Positions 30,761-42,180 of a stretch of DNA of 54,541 nucleotides are shown here, one piece after another. The position numbers were made by a program, and so were the translations under genes. Positions within the stretch are counted from its first letter, which is position 1. Each line of letters begins with the position of its first letter. This DNA is from Acanthamoeba lenticulata. Its lineage: Eukaryota; Discosea; Longamoebia; Acanthamoebidae. The stretch covers positions 1-54,541 of the forward strand of contig NAVB01000230.1 in the NCBI GenBank assembly GCA_002179805.1, read 5' to 3'. Below the pieces are notes generated by a model. That model did no database searches and had not been told where the DNA came from. It saw nothing but the letters and a program-made list of their open reading frames with translations.

Positions 30761-32793
30761 ATGCAGAAGCTGCTGGTGGTAGTGGCCTGCTTGTCTGTTT
30801 TGCTGGCGTTTCATGGCGCAGAGGGCTTTGTGGAAGAAGAGTGCTTCGTCAACGGCCAAGTTCTCAATCTTTACTCAACTGCGGCCAGCCTGAACTGTAG
30901 CTATGGCGAGATGACCCCAAGGTAGCCTTTCTCTGTCTGATCTTTTTCACGCTGGTTCGTCAAGACTGGACTTTTTTCCTCTTGTTGTTCAGGTGTGTGC
31001 TTGCAGCTTTGTACGACGGAAGCGCCACCTTTGGCGAGACCTCGCCCTGTCGAGGTTTCGTCCACTTTGACGCGGTCTTCTTCACCGCGCAGGCCGTTGG
31101 CTTCACAGGTTGGGCCTGTTTGACCCCTTGTTCGCCATCTTTCCTTCTCCCTTGTTCACTCTCTCCCTTGTCTTTCTGAGCAGGCGAGATGGCCTATTGG
31201 ATCAGCGCCTTTGCGCAATCGGTCGACTTTGTGCAGTTCATGCCGGTGGACTCATGCGGCGTCCCGCTCGAGCCGCGTCTGTGGACGCCCCCCATGCGCG
31301 GCTTCCTGCGGACCAGCACACTCACAGGCACCGTTTTATTCTATTTATTTTCAAATATATTATTCTTTTTTTTATTTTATTTTACTTTACTCTCTTTATT
31401 GCTCATCTCCTCCTTCAGGCCAACACCTGCGCCACTTGGGCTTGGTGACGGTCTTGGGCGGAGAGACGGAGAGGCCCGGCGCCATCGACGCTCTGTCGCC
31501 CAACGTGACCGACTACGCGTTCGAGGGCATGCTGGCCACCGCGCGCGCCTGGGCCTTTGGCGAAACCGACCTCTACTGCACGATGGGCATCACCGAGCCC
31601 GACGAGAACCAGAACTACTTCAAGGTGCCTTCAGCGCTTGTTGTTGGCGGCGATTCGTCGGCTTCCGCTCAACGCGCTCATACTGAACACGCAGGGAGAG
31701 CGCTGCCTGAGCTCGGGCTTTGTGGACAACTCGACGCCGCAGCAGGTCCAAGGGCCCATCCCTGCGCCTGCCATCAACACGACCCTCGGCGACCAGATCA
31801 TGCACTACAACTGCGTCGGCACGTTGGAGGGACCGTTTGTCCGGACAAGGACTTGGGCTCATGTCCAGACACCACACATGCAGGTGATCAGCAGTGCGCC
31901 AATCCTCCGTTCGAGCTCACAGACGTCCTCTACGCCAACCAACTGGGCGAGTACTTGAAGAACAGCACTTGGTCCAAGCTGGAGGACGGAACGCCTGTAC
32001 CTGAAGTCATTGCCCGGTGCCTGCCCACTTTTCTTCCACTAGCAACAACCGTTTTTGCTCCGTTTTTGCTCCGTTTTTGCTCATGAGCTGCATCACACAG
32101 GTTTGGAGTGTACCTGCACCAGCTTGCTGACAGGAACTCCCACTATTACTGCACCAACTCCAACAAGACTGCTGGTACTGTGATTGAAAAAGTTCTATTT
32201 TCTGATGGACAACTGACAAACATGTATGCTCACAGTGCTTGGACCTCGTCCTTCTGATGGAGCGTTTTATCTGGAGTGGGACCTTCAAGAATGCAACTGG
32301 GTGTATCATGGCAACCAACACTACTGGGAGCAGGGTGTTGAGGGACCCCCTCCTCTGGCACCTCAGACATGGGCTTCACTTGGCTTGCTTTATGATGAGA
32401 TGAAGGTAAGTAGCATGTGTTTGGTGAATGAAGGATCACTGATGTGACTTGTGACATCAGGCATTTGCCAACAAGTTCAACACTACTCAGCCAGAGTGGT
32501 TCCATACCAACAAGGTGCTGCTTAGCAAGGACGTTGTGGTTGGAACTACACAACAACCAGGTTGGTGTTGTTTTGTTACATTCGTTTTTTTTTAAAACTT
32601 AATTGATTTACTATTTAATTTGGCAGGCATTCTGCCGTCCCTGGCCAGCATGGTTGATGTAGTGGCCCGAGTGAGTGCGTTTAGAGACGCTCTGCACACA
32701 CATGGCTTTCAGCAAGTTCCTGGACATGATGGCGAATGTGGCATTGCTTCGTCTGCGGCCAAGCATCACTCTGTGCTTTTTCGCCCTTTTTAA
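30761..32793 (+). CDS. Secreted, N-glycosylated protein of unknown function
   Basis: About 459-467 residues. A signal peptide (LLVVVACLSVLLAFHGAEG) starts the first exon. Exons: 30761-30921, 30993-31108, 31184-31327, 31419-31624, 31695-31814 (or -31838), 31895-32016, 32101-32174, 32236-32405, 32461-32560 and 32627-32793. Two joints are not standard. Exon 3 seems to end at a GC donor (GCACCG), since the phase-0 GT alternative hits a stop. After exon 5 the frame changes, which is repaired by removing an intron that ends at GATCAGCAG/31894. Many cysteines and NxS/T sites (NCS, NVT, NST, NTT, NKT) suggest an extracellular fold. No TM segment. I recognise no family. A genuine frameshift cannot be excluded near 31840. 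Confidence 0.6.
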
Positions 32794-32854
32794 TTTCTAC
32801 TCCTGAGACATGAAAATACAGATTTCTTTCAACCTTAAAATTGGACAAAAATTC

Positions 32855-33100
32855 TCGAGCTGACATCCATGACTGTCTGTGGGAAACAAAATTGGTGCTT
32901 CGTCCGAGGTTGTGTAATGTTGTAGTTGTGGGCGCGAAGCTCGACCCACGCCTTGCAGGGGGCACCTCTGGTTGCTTGGCTTTTATCATCCACACGATCA
33001 GCGCCACCACCGCATCAATGCCCAGCTCCGCGAGAAGTCCCACCGGCACTCCTCCGGCTTCGGCCTGTAGGATCGCGGCGAGCGGCTGGCGCTTATCGAA
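32855..33100 (-). pseudogene. Relic of the membrane anchor of the 13.1-16.3 kb surface protein
   Basis: On the minus strand this segment encodes VPVGLLAELGIDAVVALIVW, then [34 protein letters not shown]. It is nearly the same as the TM plus cytoplasmic tail of the surface protein ending at 16347. DNA identity continues into the end of that gene's SPT stalk (shared CCGCTCGCCGCGATC). Relative to the intact gene it lacks the ~11 residues before the TM, has an internal deletion in the tail, and has no stop after the terminal SA. No signal peptide or ectodomain lies next to it. A degenerate duplicate, inverted relative to the source. Confidence 0.85.
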
Positions 33101-33255
33101 GCTTCGACTGACGGACGGTATGGTAGAAACACGAAAGCTGGTTGGAATTCCTGTCTTTATATGGCCGCAGTCTCTTTCCATACATGTGCCATTCGAAAAG
33201 AGACTTACAATAAAAGGTTAAAAAAAAAAAAAAAACTGGGCGCTTCTCTCCAATA

Positions 33256-34589
33256 ATGGCCGGTACCGCTAGCCAAGTTGACTACGCCGCTGCGCAGCGA
33301 GCTGGTAAGCTTAGCGTGGCGTTTAGTGCGGCCCTCTTCAGGCATGCTGCCGAGACAGCTTCTGTGGACGCCAACGTGTTCGTGTCGCCCTTCAGTGTGG
33401 CCACCGCGCTGGCCCTCGCGCTCCAGGGCGCCAGTGGAGACTCTGCGGCCCAGCTGAAGACCGCCATCGGCTACCAAGCTGACTCTGACGACGAGGAGAT
33501 GCACCACGACATCGCCTCACTGGTATCCAGTCACTGTCGGTGGCCAACGCCCTGTGGGTGGCCGACCGCTTCAAGCTTGACCCCCACTTTGCGATCCGCA
33601 CGCAAGCGCTGCTGGCCGAGGCGCGCACTGTCGACTTTGACCAGACCGAGGCAGCGCGCCACACCATCAACGCGTGGGTCGAGCAGAAGACCAAGGACAA
33701 GATTAAGAACCTCCTGCCTTCGGGCTCGCTCAAGACAGACACCCCATTGGTGCTCACCAACGCCATCCACTTCTAGGGCGCCTGGCAGGAACCCTTCGAG
33801 GAAGAGTGCACGAGCGACAGGGACTTCCACCTTCTCGGCGGCTCCGCCACCAAACGCGTCCGCATGATGCAACAGGAGTTCGAGGTCGGCCACGCCTCGT
33901 TCAACGGCCATGCCATGGTGGAGTTGCCCTACAAGGACATTGATATCGTCATGCTCGTGCTTCTGCCACATGAGAACTCACCCGCCACGCTCGACGCGGT
34001 TCGTTCCTTCGACCCCCTCTCGCCCTACTGCTGCTGCTGCTGGCTACTGACAATTGTAGTCTGCACTCGACAACATGTTGGTGACATGTTGACGAGCAGG
34101 TCGTGGCAGAGAGCAACCTTAAACAGATCGTCGAACAACACCAGTCTCTCCGCAAAAAAAAGGTCAACATCGAGCTGCCGCGGTTCAAGTTCGAGTTTGA
34201 GGTCGAGCTGTCACAGGTGCTCAAGGACATGGGTGTGACCGAGCCCTTCAAGTTCACCACTGCCGACTTTCGAGGCATGGTCGCTCCAGACTCGCCTACC
34301 GAGTACGCCCACCTTGCTGCGGTACTTCGACTGACAGCTGACTGATGAACAAAACAATGTGGTGTTGTCCTGCAGGGGCCTCTTCATTGGCCAGGTGTAC
34401 CACAAGGCATGTGTCGAGGTCAACGAAGAGGGCACAGAAGCTTCAGCTGCATCTGCGATGAGGATGCATACAAATTGCCTGCCAAAGAAATTTGTGGTCA
34501 ACAGGCCGTTTGTGTTTGTGCTTTACCACACACGCTTTATGTGCCCACTGTTCTTGGGCAAGGTGCTCAACCCCGATGAGGCTTGCTAG
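33256..34589 (+). pseudogene. Serpin pseudogene (inhibitory-type hinge)
   Basis: Serpins trap serine or cysteine proteases. The reading starts at ATG 33256 (no signal peptide) with typical helix A/B sequence (NVFVSPFSVATALALALQGA). A one-base frameshift near 33525-33530 separates DIASLVSS from LSVANALWVAD. An in-frame TAG at 33774-33776 interrupts NAIHF-stop-GAWQEPFEEE, where a Lys codon is expected. One normal intron (donor GTTCGT at ~34000, acceptor before VVAESN) is present. At the second intron (~34322 to 34375) the phases do not match, a third lesion. The end encodes the hinge EEGTEASAASA of inhibitory serpins, then NRPFVFVLY and FLGKVLNP, the family C terminus. Three independent breaks make a functional protein unlikely. 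Confidence 0.85.
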
Positions 34590-34730
34590 TGTAGTGGCAC
34601 ACTTCCAACATGGACTGTTCGCTTACGCTTAAATGGCCATTCCAGCTTTTTTTTTTCAATTAATGAATATATGATGATAACAATGTAGAACTACAAAAAG
34701 TTGACTTTCTGATGGCAAACCAAACCTGCC

Positions 34731-37172
34731 TCAGAGAGTGTGGAGATCGGATGGGACGGGAGCGGCCCCACCACTGCCGGCGAACATGGGGTTGGTCATC
34801 TCGACCTGATTGCCGTGGAAGAGCGGGTTGTCTCCCGTCCCGGTCTCGGCGTCGAGGTTCTCGATGGTGGGCAGCTGGTCCGGAATGGGCGGCCTGTTGA
34901 GGAGGCGGTAGGCGATGTACCCGGCGGCCAGCAGCGCAGCGGCGCCGCCGACGCCGACGCTGACGCCGGCCACGATGCCGACGGTGATGCCCGCCGTCTG
35001 GCCAGCCGAGAGGCCCGTGCTTGGGTTGCAGTTCGGGTGGTCCGGCTTGTCGAGGGGCGACGTGAGGACCTGGCCCGAGACGTCGCAGTAGGCGCCGTTG
35101 AGCCAATCACAGCCGTCCACGAGCGCGCACGACGCGCAGTCCGTGTAGTTGGTGCAGCACGAGTTGGTGGCCTGGCGCACGCAGCCCAGGCTGTCGTCGC
35201 AGAGCCACGCCAGGCAGCCGGTCGTGTTGAACTGTAGCTTCTGCGTGGCACAGACGTCTTCGTAGACGAGCTGGCACTGGCCCGTCTGCTCGCTGCACTG
35301 GAACTGCTTGCACTGCGTGCTCTTCTTAAAGCACGGGTCGTCGGTCGGGCACATGCACTGGCAGAAATCGCGGTTCCAGACCTGGACGCCCGGGCACTTG
35401 CCGTCGGGCGGGGTCAGCGGGCAGTAGCAATCGCACTCGCTCAGGGTCGAGTTCCAAACAAAGTTGCCCGTGCACGGGCTGTCGGCCGGGGCCTCGGCCG
35501 GGCAATAGCACGCGCACGTCTCGCGCGAGCTGTTCCACTTGCGATTGCCCGGGCACGACGTCCCGGCGAGCTCGGGCGTGGCCGGGCACTGGCAGCCGCA
35601 CACGTCGGCGCTGTTGCTTGCGTTCCACTTCTGGTTGGCCACCTTGCAGGTGCCGCTCGTCGGGCACGTGCAGCCGCACGTCTTCGAGTTCCACTTCAGG
35701 TTGCCCAGGCCCTTGGCCGCGCACTGTGCGCCGGCCGGCTCGCTCGTGGGGCACACGCAAGTGCAGCTCCCGTCGGGGTTCCACTTGTAGAAGCTGTTGG
35801 GGCACTCGGCTCCGGTGGCCTCGAGCGCGGTCGGCGGACACTTGCAGCCGCAGCCGGCCAGCGTGGCGTTCCACTTGAAGTTGGGGGCTGTGCACGTTCC
35901 GCGGACCGGGCACTCACACTGACACGAGGTGGCGTTCCAGAACTGGGGCGAGGGGCATGACGTCGGCTTGCGGCACGCGCAGGAGCAGGTGTCCGTGTTG
36001 TAATAGTGGCGCGTCGTCGTCAGGCAGGTCGTGCTCGCCTGGTTGGCGCAGATGCATGTGCATTGTTCGGTGTCGAGGGTCTGGTTCCGGTTGCGGCAGG
36101 AGGTGACGTTGGCGCACGGGATCTTGGTGTAGTCGAGCGTGCAGTTGGAGGTGATCGAGTACATGTTGTCGTTGTAGTCGAGCTTGTTTGTGCCGTCGGG
36201 CGCGTCCTCCCAGCTGACGTAGACGCGCCTGGTGTTGGGGTCGCGCAGTACGGCCAGGAGCCGCTTGGTCGTCTGCTTGGTGTTCAGGGCGTCGATCGAG
36301 TAGAACGTCTGGGGATTGTCCTTGCAGATGAGGTTGCGGTCCAAGAAGAACCCGACCGCGTCGGCGCTCGTGTAGGGCCCGAGCAGGTGCGTCGAGCCGG
36401 GCGAGAGGCACGAGTCGCCGGATTGGGTGAGCTTGCAGTCCACCGACGTCTCGTTGAAGAGCAGCTTGAGCGAGCTGTCCGGAATGTCGGAGAGGGTCGT
36501 GGGCACGTTGTTCTTGGGGAACGTGAAGATGCCCATCTTACTCCGAAACGACGCCACCTCGTACACGAAGGTCAGGTTGACGTAGCAGCCCGTTTGGTTT
36601 GGAGCGAAGAAGATGTTGGGGTTGGTCGTGGCGGTGTCGATGTAGCGTTTCTGGACACTCACATTGTCGGTGCCTACAAGTTGTGATGTGAACGGGGTAC
36701 CAGGTTAAACAATATTCCGAATTAATGATTAATTCGGAATATAAATCCGGCAAATTTTGGCAATTCTTATCATATCGTACCTAGCACATCAAGAATCCAC
36801 GAATAGAAACTCATGTAGGTCTCGCCAGACGGGAGTGGGGAGGCCGAGTACCCTAACGAGGCTGCGAGAGGAGGGGTCACTGAGTGCGAGCGGGCAGAGA
36901 ACATAACCACAACAAGAACGTACGCAGGCAACGTGGGTAATCTGGGGGAGAACACCAAGGATCCGGCTGGGCGGGGCCTCCAGTCTAGTTGGTTGTCATC
37001 AAAATAAAATAAATAAAACCAGATGATGAGCCTCTACTGGGGGGCCTGGGGTAGAGTGGGAGAAACGGCAAAGCCGTACGACGTAGCATGTGCCATCAGT
37101 GGTTTTCACGAGACACAGGGCCAAGAGCGCAAAGACCAGTATGGCCACGATGGTCATTCTCGGCGTCGACAT
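34731..37172 (-). CDS. Cys-rich type I membrane receptor-like protein with DUF4114-like ectodomain and NPxF tail
   Basis: Exons 37172-37067, 36861-36781 and 36673-34731 total 2130 nt, 709 residues. A signal peptide (MTIVAILVFALLALCLVK) leads. Residues ~60-220 resemble a DUF4114-type beta domain (MGIFTFPKNNVPTT, SADAVGFFLDRN, VYVSWEDAPDGTNKLDYND). Then come ~10 tandem Cys-rich repeats with a regular NxKWNxxxxxCxCxCP pattern, each with a probable N-glycosylation site. The TM helix is AGITVGIVAGVSVGVGGAAALLAAGYIAY. The cytoplasmic tail carries two NPxF motifs, GDNPLF and TNPMF, 11 residues apart, as in integrin-beta and LDL-receptor tails that bind PTB-domain adaptors. An adhesion or phagocytic receptor is a reasonable inference. 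The first splice is chosen by phase. Confidence 0.8.
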
Positions 37173-37628
37173 CCTTACGTTCGCTGGCGCTCGCGGGCTC
37201 CGTGTGTTGTAGTACTTCAGTCCTTTGAAGACGCTACTTTTCTGATACAAGAGTGAGACTGTGGGAGAGTGTCTGGTGCTGGCTGGTGTGTGGCTGGAAG
37301 AACAACTGAAGAAGCCGAGAGGCTTTTCTAGTCCATGCAGCGACCACAAAACGACATCATGACACCTTGCCAGGATTGGCGGCACCAATTAAAGTTTCAC
37401 CAATCTGTAGATGAGCTGGAACACACTTCCAGCGATTGGCCACAACATAATGTGTGATCGCCAAGATAGACACCCAAAAAACTCGGATAAGGACGACTGG
37501 TGTTGTGTGGATGTCTTAAACGCACCCCCACGTGCCTTTCATTTGGGGAGGAATGCGTGCATTCACGCACGCAAGTGGCGGACCAGCTGCAGGAAAGGGC
37601 CAGGGGTCATGGTGTCTGACCTGCTGAC
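37173..37628. other. Intergenic region, no gene seen
   Basis: 456 bases between two minus-strand genes. Short frames lack family features. It should contain the promoter of the Cys-rich receptor and the 3' end of the four-TM gene. Confidence 0.5.
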
Positions 37629-38630
37629 TTACTGCTGTTGTTGCTCATAAGCGGGCGCAAGCTGCTGCGGATTGGGCATGACGGGGTACATGTAGACCAC
37701 TTGATGGGTGCCCTGCTCGGTCTGGACGAGCACGGGGACCGGCTGCGCGGGGTCCTGCGCGTAGAAGGGCGCCGGCGGGTAGGCAAAGGCCCCAAAGTTG
37801 GGGGCAGCACAGGCGGCCTGCTGCTGCTCACAGGCCAAAGGCGCCGAGGCGGGCGCTTCCACAGGCGTCATGGACAGCTCCACCAGCATGGGGTCCTCCA
37901 CGTCATCGGCCACAGGGACTACGGAAAAGGGCGCAACAACAGCAAACAAGAGCATCAAATGAGCTACAGAAGAATGGGGAGGAGGGAGGCGTAAAGGCGT
38001 ACCCTTGGTGGCGCTGAGGGCCTGGATGAGCAGCCTCTGCTTGCGCAGGAAGAAGCTCAGTGCCAAGATGAAGCAGACAAAGCCCGCCAGCCACAACAGG
38101 TCGACACCGCCGACGTAGAACACAGCCATGGAGCAGAGCATGACAAGGCCAAACAGGCACATCATCGAGTACAGGAAGTGCTACACAAAGCAAAGAGTCA
38201 GCATGCAGCCAGAAGGACCTCGAGGAGGAAAGGAGGAAAGCGTACAGCCACAATCAGCCCAAGGTTCTGGCTGCGGACGCCAATCCAACCAACAACGGCC
38301 ATGAAGAGGTTGACATACGGGAAGAAGGTACCGAAAGCGCCTGGTCCCCAGTAAGGAATGGAGATGAGCTGCGAGAGAAAGTGATGAGTGATGAAAACTA
38401 AAAATGATGAAGTGATGCAAAAGTTGAGCGTCTTGTACGATCTGGATGATAAGAAGGCAGAAGACCCACTTGGTGGAGTTGTTGATAATCGCACTATTCT
38501 CAGGGGTGTGGGTCATGAAGACGGTCTCCTCATCTTGTTGCGCAGAGGAATCATCTTTCTTTTCGGCGTGTTGATTCTGAATTTGCTGGTAGGCGACCGC
38601 AGGATACGCGCCCTCCATGTTCGTATTCAT
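37629..38630 (-). CDS. Four-transmembrane protein of unknown function
   Basis: Exons 38630-38439, 38368-38246, 38180-38003 and 37918-37629 give 260 residues. The N-terminal ~55 residues are polar. Then come TM1 (WVFCLLIIQI into LISIPYW), TM2 (VNLFMAVVGWIGV, then LGLIVA), TM3 (MCLFGLVMLCSMAVFYVGGV) and TM4 (LLWLAGFVCFILALSFFL), with a short basic RKQRLLIQ stop. The C-terminal ~95 residues are Pro/Gln/Ala-rich (QQQAACAAP, PNPQQLAPAYEQQQQ), with PY-type and Tyr-Pro features suitable for WW or adaptor binding. Both ends are predicted cytoplasmic. No enzyme motif. I do not recognise a family; a MARVEL- or SCAMP-like vesicle protein is possible but not shown. Confidence 0.7.
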
Positions 38631-38724
38631 CTTCACCTTTCTTATTGCTTTACGTAATAGCTCTCGGAGCAGTTTGAAATTTTGTGGACAAGATTTTTTG
38701 GGTACTTTTCTTTTTCGGCGACGA

Positions 38725-39311
38725 TCAGTCGACTCGCCCAGCAAGTGCGGCCTGGTACTCGCGAAGTTGTCGCACAAATCCAGCGTTTGGCTTCGCGCGA
38801 TCGCGCACGGCCTGCACGCTGGCGAGAGCTGCATCAAAATCTTGAAAGTGTTGGGCGTAAAGAAGATACGCTATGACTACGCTCGGCGATCGCGATACGC
38901 AGGCATCGCAATGGACGAGGACTGCGCCACCTCCCGCGATGGCCTCCTTGATGAAGGCGTTCGTCTTCTCGAAATGTTTAGCGAGATCCTCTGTTTCCCT
39001 GTCCGCGATTTCAATGCTCAGGTACTTGAACTGGTCAGTATGTTTGGTGTAGGGTTGGTCGGCGAGGTCGAGGACGTGCGTAATGCCCTGCTCTCGCATC
39101 TCGTCTACCTTTGGCATGCCGATCGATCAGCCACTTGCCATTTCTCTCCCTTGCTTGTACGTACCTTGTAGGCTGCTTGAAGCGGCCCAAGGAAGAGGCC
39201 CGGCAAGACTCGGTAGAGCTGCACCTCCCGCATGGCGACGCGGCACGGGATGGTGCAGCCGCAGAAGGGGCTCTGGGGAAAGCGGCCGCACACAGGTCGT
39301 GCCTTCTCCAT
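38725..39311 (-). CDS. Dual-specificity protein phosphatase
   Basis: 176 residues from exons 39311-39165 and 39108-38725. It should dephosphorylate Ser/Thr/Tyr residues, often on MAP kinases. The domain starts VLPGLFLGPLQAAYK and ITHVLDLAD. The catalytic loop is VHCDACVSRSPSVVIAYL with nucleophile Cys116 and Arg122 (C-x5-R), and the general acid is probably Asp85 (SIEIAD). The extra Cys119 within the loop could form a disulphide with Cys116 under oxidation. No MAPK-docking domain; this is a small atypical DUSP. The 49-residue first exon contains several cysteines (VCGRFPQSPFCGC) not typical of the family. Confidence 0.9.
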
Positions 39312-39981
39312 CACGCCACAAGAGTCAGAGCTCAACTTGACTTGTAGTTTCCGCAAATTGTGTTCACCTTTTTGTTCACTTTTTTCTTTTAATTAAATTA
39401 CAATTACAATTACAATTACAATTACAATTACAATTACAATATTTCCATCGTCATCAACACCAGCAAGGGCCAGGTAGGTAGGAGACGATGACGATACCGG
39501 TGAGGAGCCGGCGCGTCACTTCCTGCACTGGAGGAACGCATCCGATGCGTTTCATGTGAATGCCTCGTGCTTAGCCAGTCACTCTACACCCGAGCATGAT
39601 GGGCCTCTTTCTCTTTTTGTCCACCTCCTTTCCTTCATGGAGCTCAAGACGAGGGGCCTCCTTCCTCTGCGGACTTGCAATGAGCCTGAGGAAGCTCTCC
39701 ACGATGCTCATGGTGCTGAAGAGGGCGCCGGCCGGGTGCTTGTTGGTCAACCCCTGGTCGGATCCATGAGTGGTCAAGTCAATCACGAACAACAGCAAGC
39801 TCCTGAGGAGGCTCGTCCGTTTGAATTGGGATTCCGTACAAGCTATTTCTTCTTTTTCAAACAACCCATAAAAAGATCCTGGGTGATACGGAAAGAGAAG
39901 CAAAGGACAACGTTGAGAGAGAGCAGTAAAGAACAGACCGTTGTGGCTTGAGTATCAGAAGCCACCGAGCTGCTGGGCCAG
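39312..39981. other. Intergenic region with a hexamer microsatellite
   Basis: 670 bases. Contains the (ATTACA)n repeat listed separately. A 110-codon minus-strand frame at 39571-39903 has no recognisable family or coding signature. Presumably holds the promoters of the phosphatase (minus) and the beta-helix gene (plus). Confidence 0.45.
39397..39440. repeat. (ATTACA)n microsatellite
   Basis: About seven perfect tandem copies of a 6-bp A/T-rich unit, read directly. It lies in the spacer between two divergent genes and is likely polymorphic in length. Confidence 0.95.
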
Positions 39982-42180
39982 ATGTTGAGGTGGCACACAC
40001 CTCCTAAGGAACGTTGCATCTCCCAGTTAATCCTCGTTGTCAGGACAGCTGTGCTGTTGTTGGTTCTCTGCCTGGTGGGCGCATCGTCTGCCGGTACCGC
40101 TTCATCGTCTCCCACCTCATCTTCAGATCAGCTCGACTTACCTCCCCTCACTCTCCTCCGTGTGTTGCTTGGCAGTGACTACTGTGTGTCCGACCGGCTG
40201 CGACTACACTCAGATAACCACCGCCCTAGCGAGCGTGAATGCAGACACCACGGTAAAGGTGAGCTCCGGCAACTACGATGACGGTGGCGTCGGCGCTACG
40301 GTGAATGTTGCCAACGTGGTGCTCTTGTAAGACCTCCCCACCAAAGCCAGCGTAATTGATGCCCCTTGTCGGCCTAACCCCGGACTTTGTGGGCCGTCCG
40401 TTCGTGTTGTGCAACTGCAGTCTCAATGGTACAGTGCAATGGCAGACCTCAGTTTTCCCGAGCCTGGTCGTGCAGGCTCCGGGCTTTGTCATCAACGGCA
40501 GCCTGACCATGATCGGCGGCGGTAAGATCTCTGCCCCCCACCCAAAACAACAATACGAGAGTATCGTGATATGTGCTGTGAGAGGCTGACCTGCGTTGCA
40601 AAGGCCTCAACATTGCCAAGGGGGCGGACATCACGCAATACGGCAGCCTCAACATCTCTGACTCGGTAGTGCCGGTCCTGGCCAAAGGCGGGCTACTGAC
40701 GACGGTCGGTTCCGTCTACATCAACGGCAGCCTGACCGTAAGGTCCTCTGGTACGAGCAGCGTGATTGAGACTCTTCTCGTCTGTTGGTCGCCTTGTTGG
40801 CTGAGGTAGGTACTGTGGCAGCTGACATGCAGGAGCTCAGTTTTTGGAATCAAACAGGCTCGTTGGTGGTGGATGGTTACTGCGGTACGCCCAGACTCCT
40901 GGTTCGCTTGGCGGCCAACTCTTGATCTTACCCCCGCTGTCCCTCCTCAGTCATCACGATCACCAACAGCACTTGGTTGCAGAGTGGAGCGCTCGTCGCC
41001 AACTTTGTGAGTCCAGATGAAGCCTCTGTGGGGCGCATTCTCGGTGGGATCAGAACAAAACAATGACAATGGACCTCACTGCATGCTCTGCCGGCGGTAC
41101 GTCCAATCACAAACAGTCATGTTGAGGTTCAATCCATCTCACCCCTTTCCCATTCTCTTTACTCGGCCGGCCGCACAGGCATGGCGCCTTACAGCGCCAA
41201 CTTCACTTGGAACCAGAACGGAGACCTGTACATCACGGCGCGGCAGTCGCCGGGGATCTCGATGGTGAGGTTACGTTCCAACTCTACCTGGAACCAAATC
41301 GGCAACATAGGCTTGTCCCTTGATGATCAGTCGACGTCTGGCATTGGTACCCACCACAAACCATCTCATCTCATCGACTGATCGCGCTACCGCCTCTTGG
41401 GGCTTTTGGCATGACTTCACGGCGCTGATGCTTTGTCTTGCCCAGGCGTCGACGTGATGGGTGTAAACGTGGCATGGCTTCAGAGTGGCAGCGCCACGCT
41501 GTCTCTCAATGCCTCGTCAACCTACGGTATGTTGCTTCTTGTTCGACGAGCCAAAGAGTGATAAGGCGTTCACGGCGGCAGGTGTTTTTGCCTCTGCTAG
41601 TTCCAGTGGGTGGTGGAACCAAACTGGAGCGTTCAGCCTGGCCGTCTCGGGACCCACCAGCATCGGTAAAGCTGCATTTGCAAGCTGACTACAAACACGC
41701 TTGGGTGTCAGCTCACACTGTCTGGCGCGACCCAGGTGTGTCGTGCGGTACTTGGCTATGGGACTCAACGGGACCACTATCAATCAACACTCAGGAAGGC
41801 GCCATTGGCCTCAGTACGTCCGCGCTCGCTTCATTCAATCTCTCATTAGTAGTTCTGATGTTGATGATCTCGGTCGCGCTGTGTCTCGTCAGCTTGCCCT
41901 AACACTGGTCCTTCTCTGTCTCTGTCTTCCTCCCCTTCAACATCAACATCCCCAACCGCTTCGCCTACCCCAACATTGTCGCCAACTGCTTCACCATCAT
42001 TCTCCTTCTCACCTACACCCTCGCCCTCCTCTTTGATCTCTCCAACCTCTTCCAGCACCAGCACGCCAACAGTGTCGTCATCGCCTGCACCGTCGATTGT
42101 TCCTATCACCGTTACATTCAGAAGCAATGATGTGGAGTCCAGCCTCAACCTCACTGTTGAGGGTGAGGGATCTACGCCAC
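39982..42180 (+). pseudogene. 5' part of a beta-helix surface protein gene, interrupted by a Copia element
   Basis: A signal-peptide exon starts at ATG 39982 (TAVLLLVLCLVGASSA). At least ten small exons follow in matched phase: 40176-40326 encodes CPTGCDYTQITTAL and VKVSSGNYDD, a pectin-lyase-type beta-helix opening. Later exons each add strands such as FVINGSLTMIG, YGSLNISDS, FWNQTGSLVVDG, STWLQSGALVANF, WNQNGDLYIT, STWNQIGNIGLSL, WLQSGSATLSL, WWNQTGAFSLAV and WLWDSTGPLSINT. The last exon (from ~41891) is a Ser/Pro/Thr stalk (SPTASPTPTLSPTAS) leading to SIVPITVTFRSNDV. The sequence then runs into Gag-like sequence, and the TM part of the gene resumes at 45246. Probably an extracellular adhesin; the gene is now split. 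Confidence 0.75.

Noticed and set aside
39571..39903. 110-codon minus-strand ORF between the phosphatase and the beta-helix gene
   Set aside because: No start context, family similarity or splice partners; cannot be supported.
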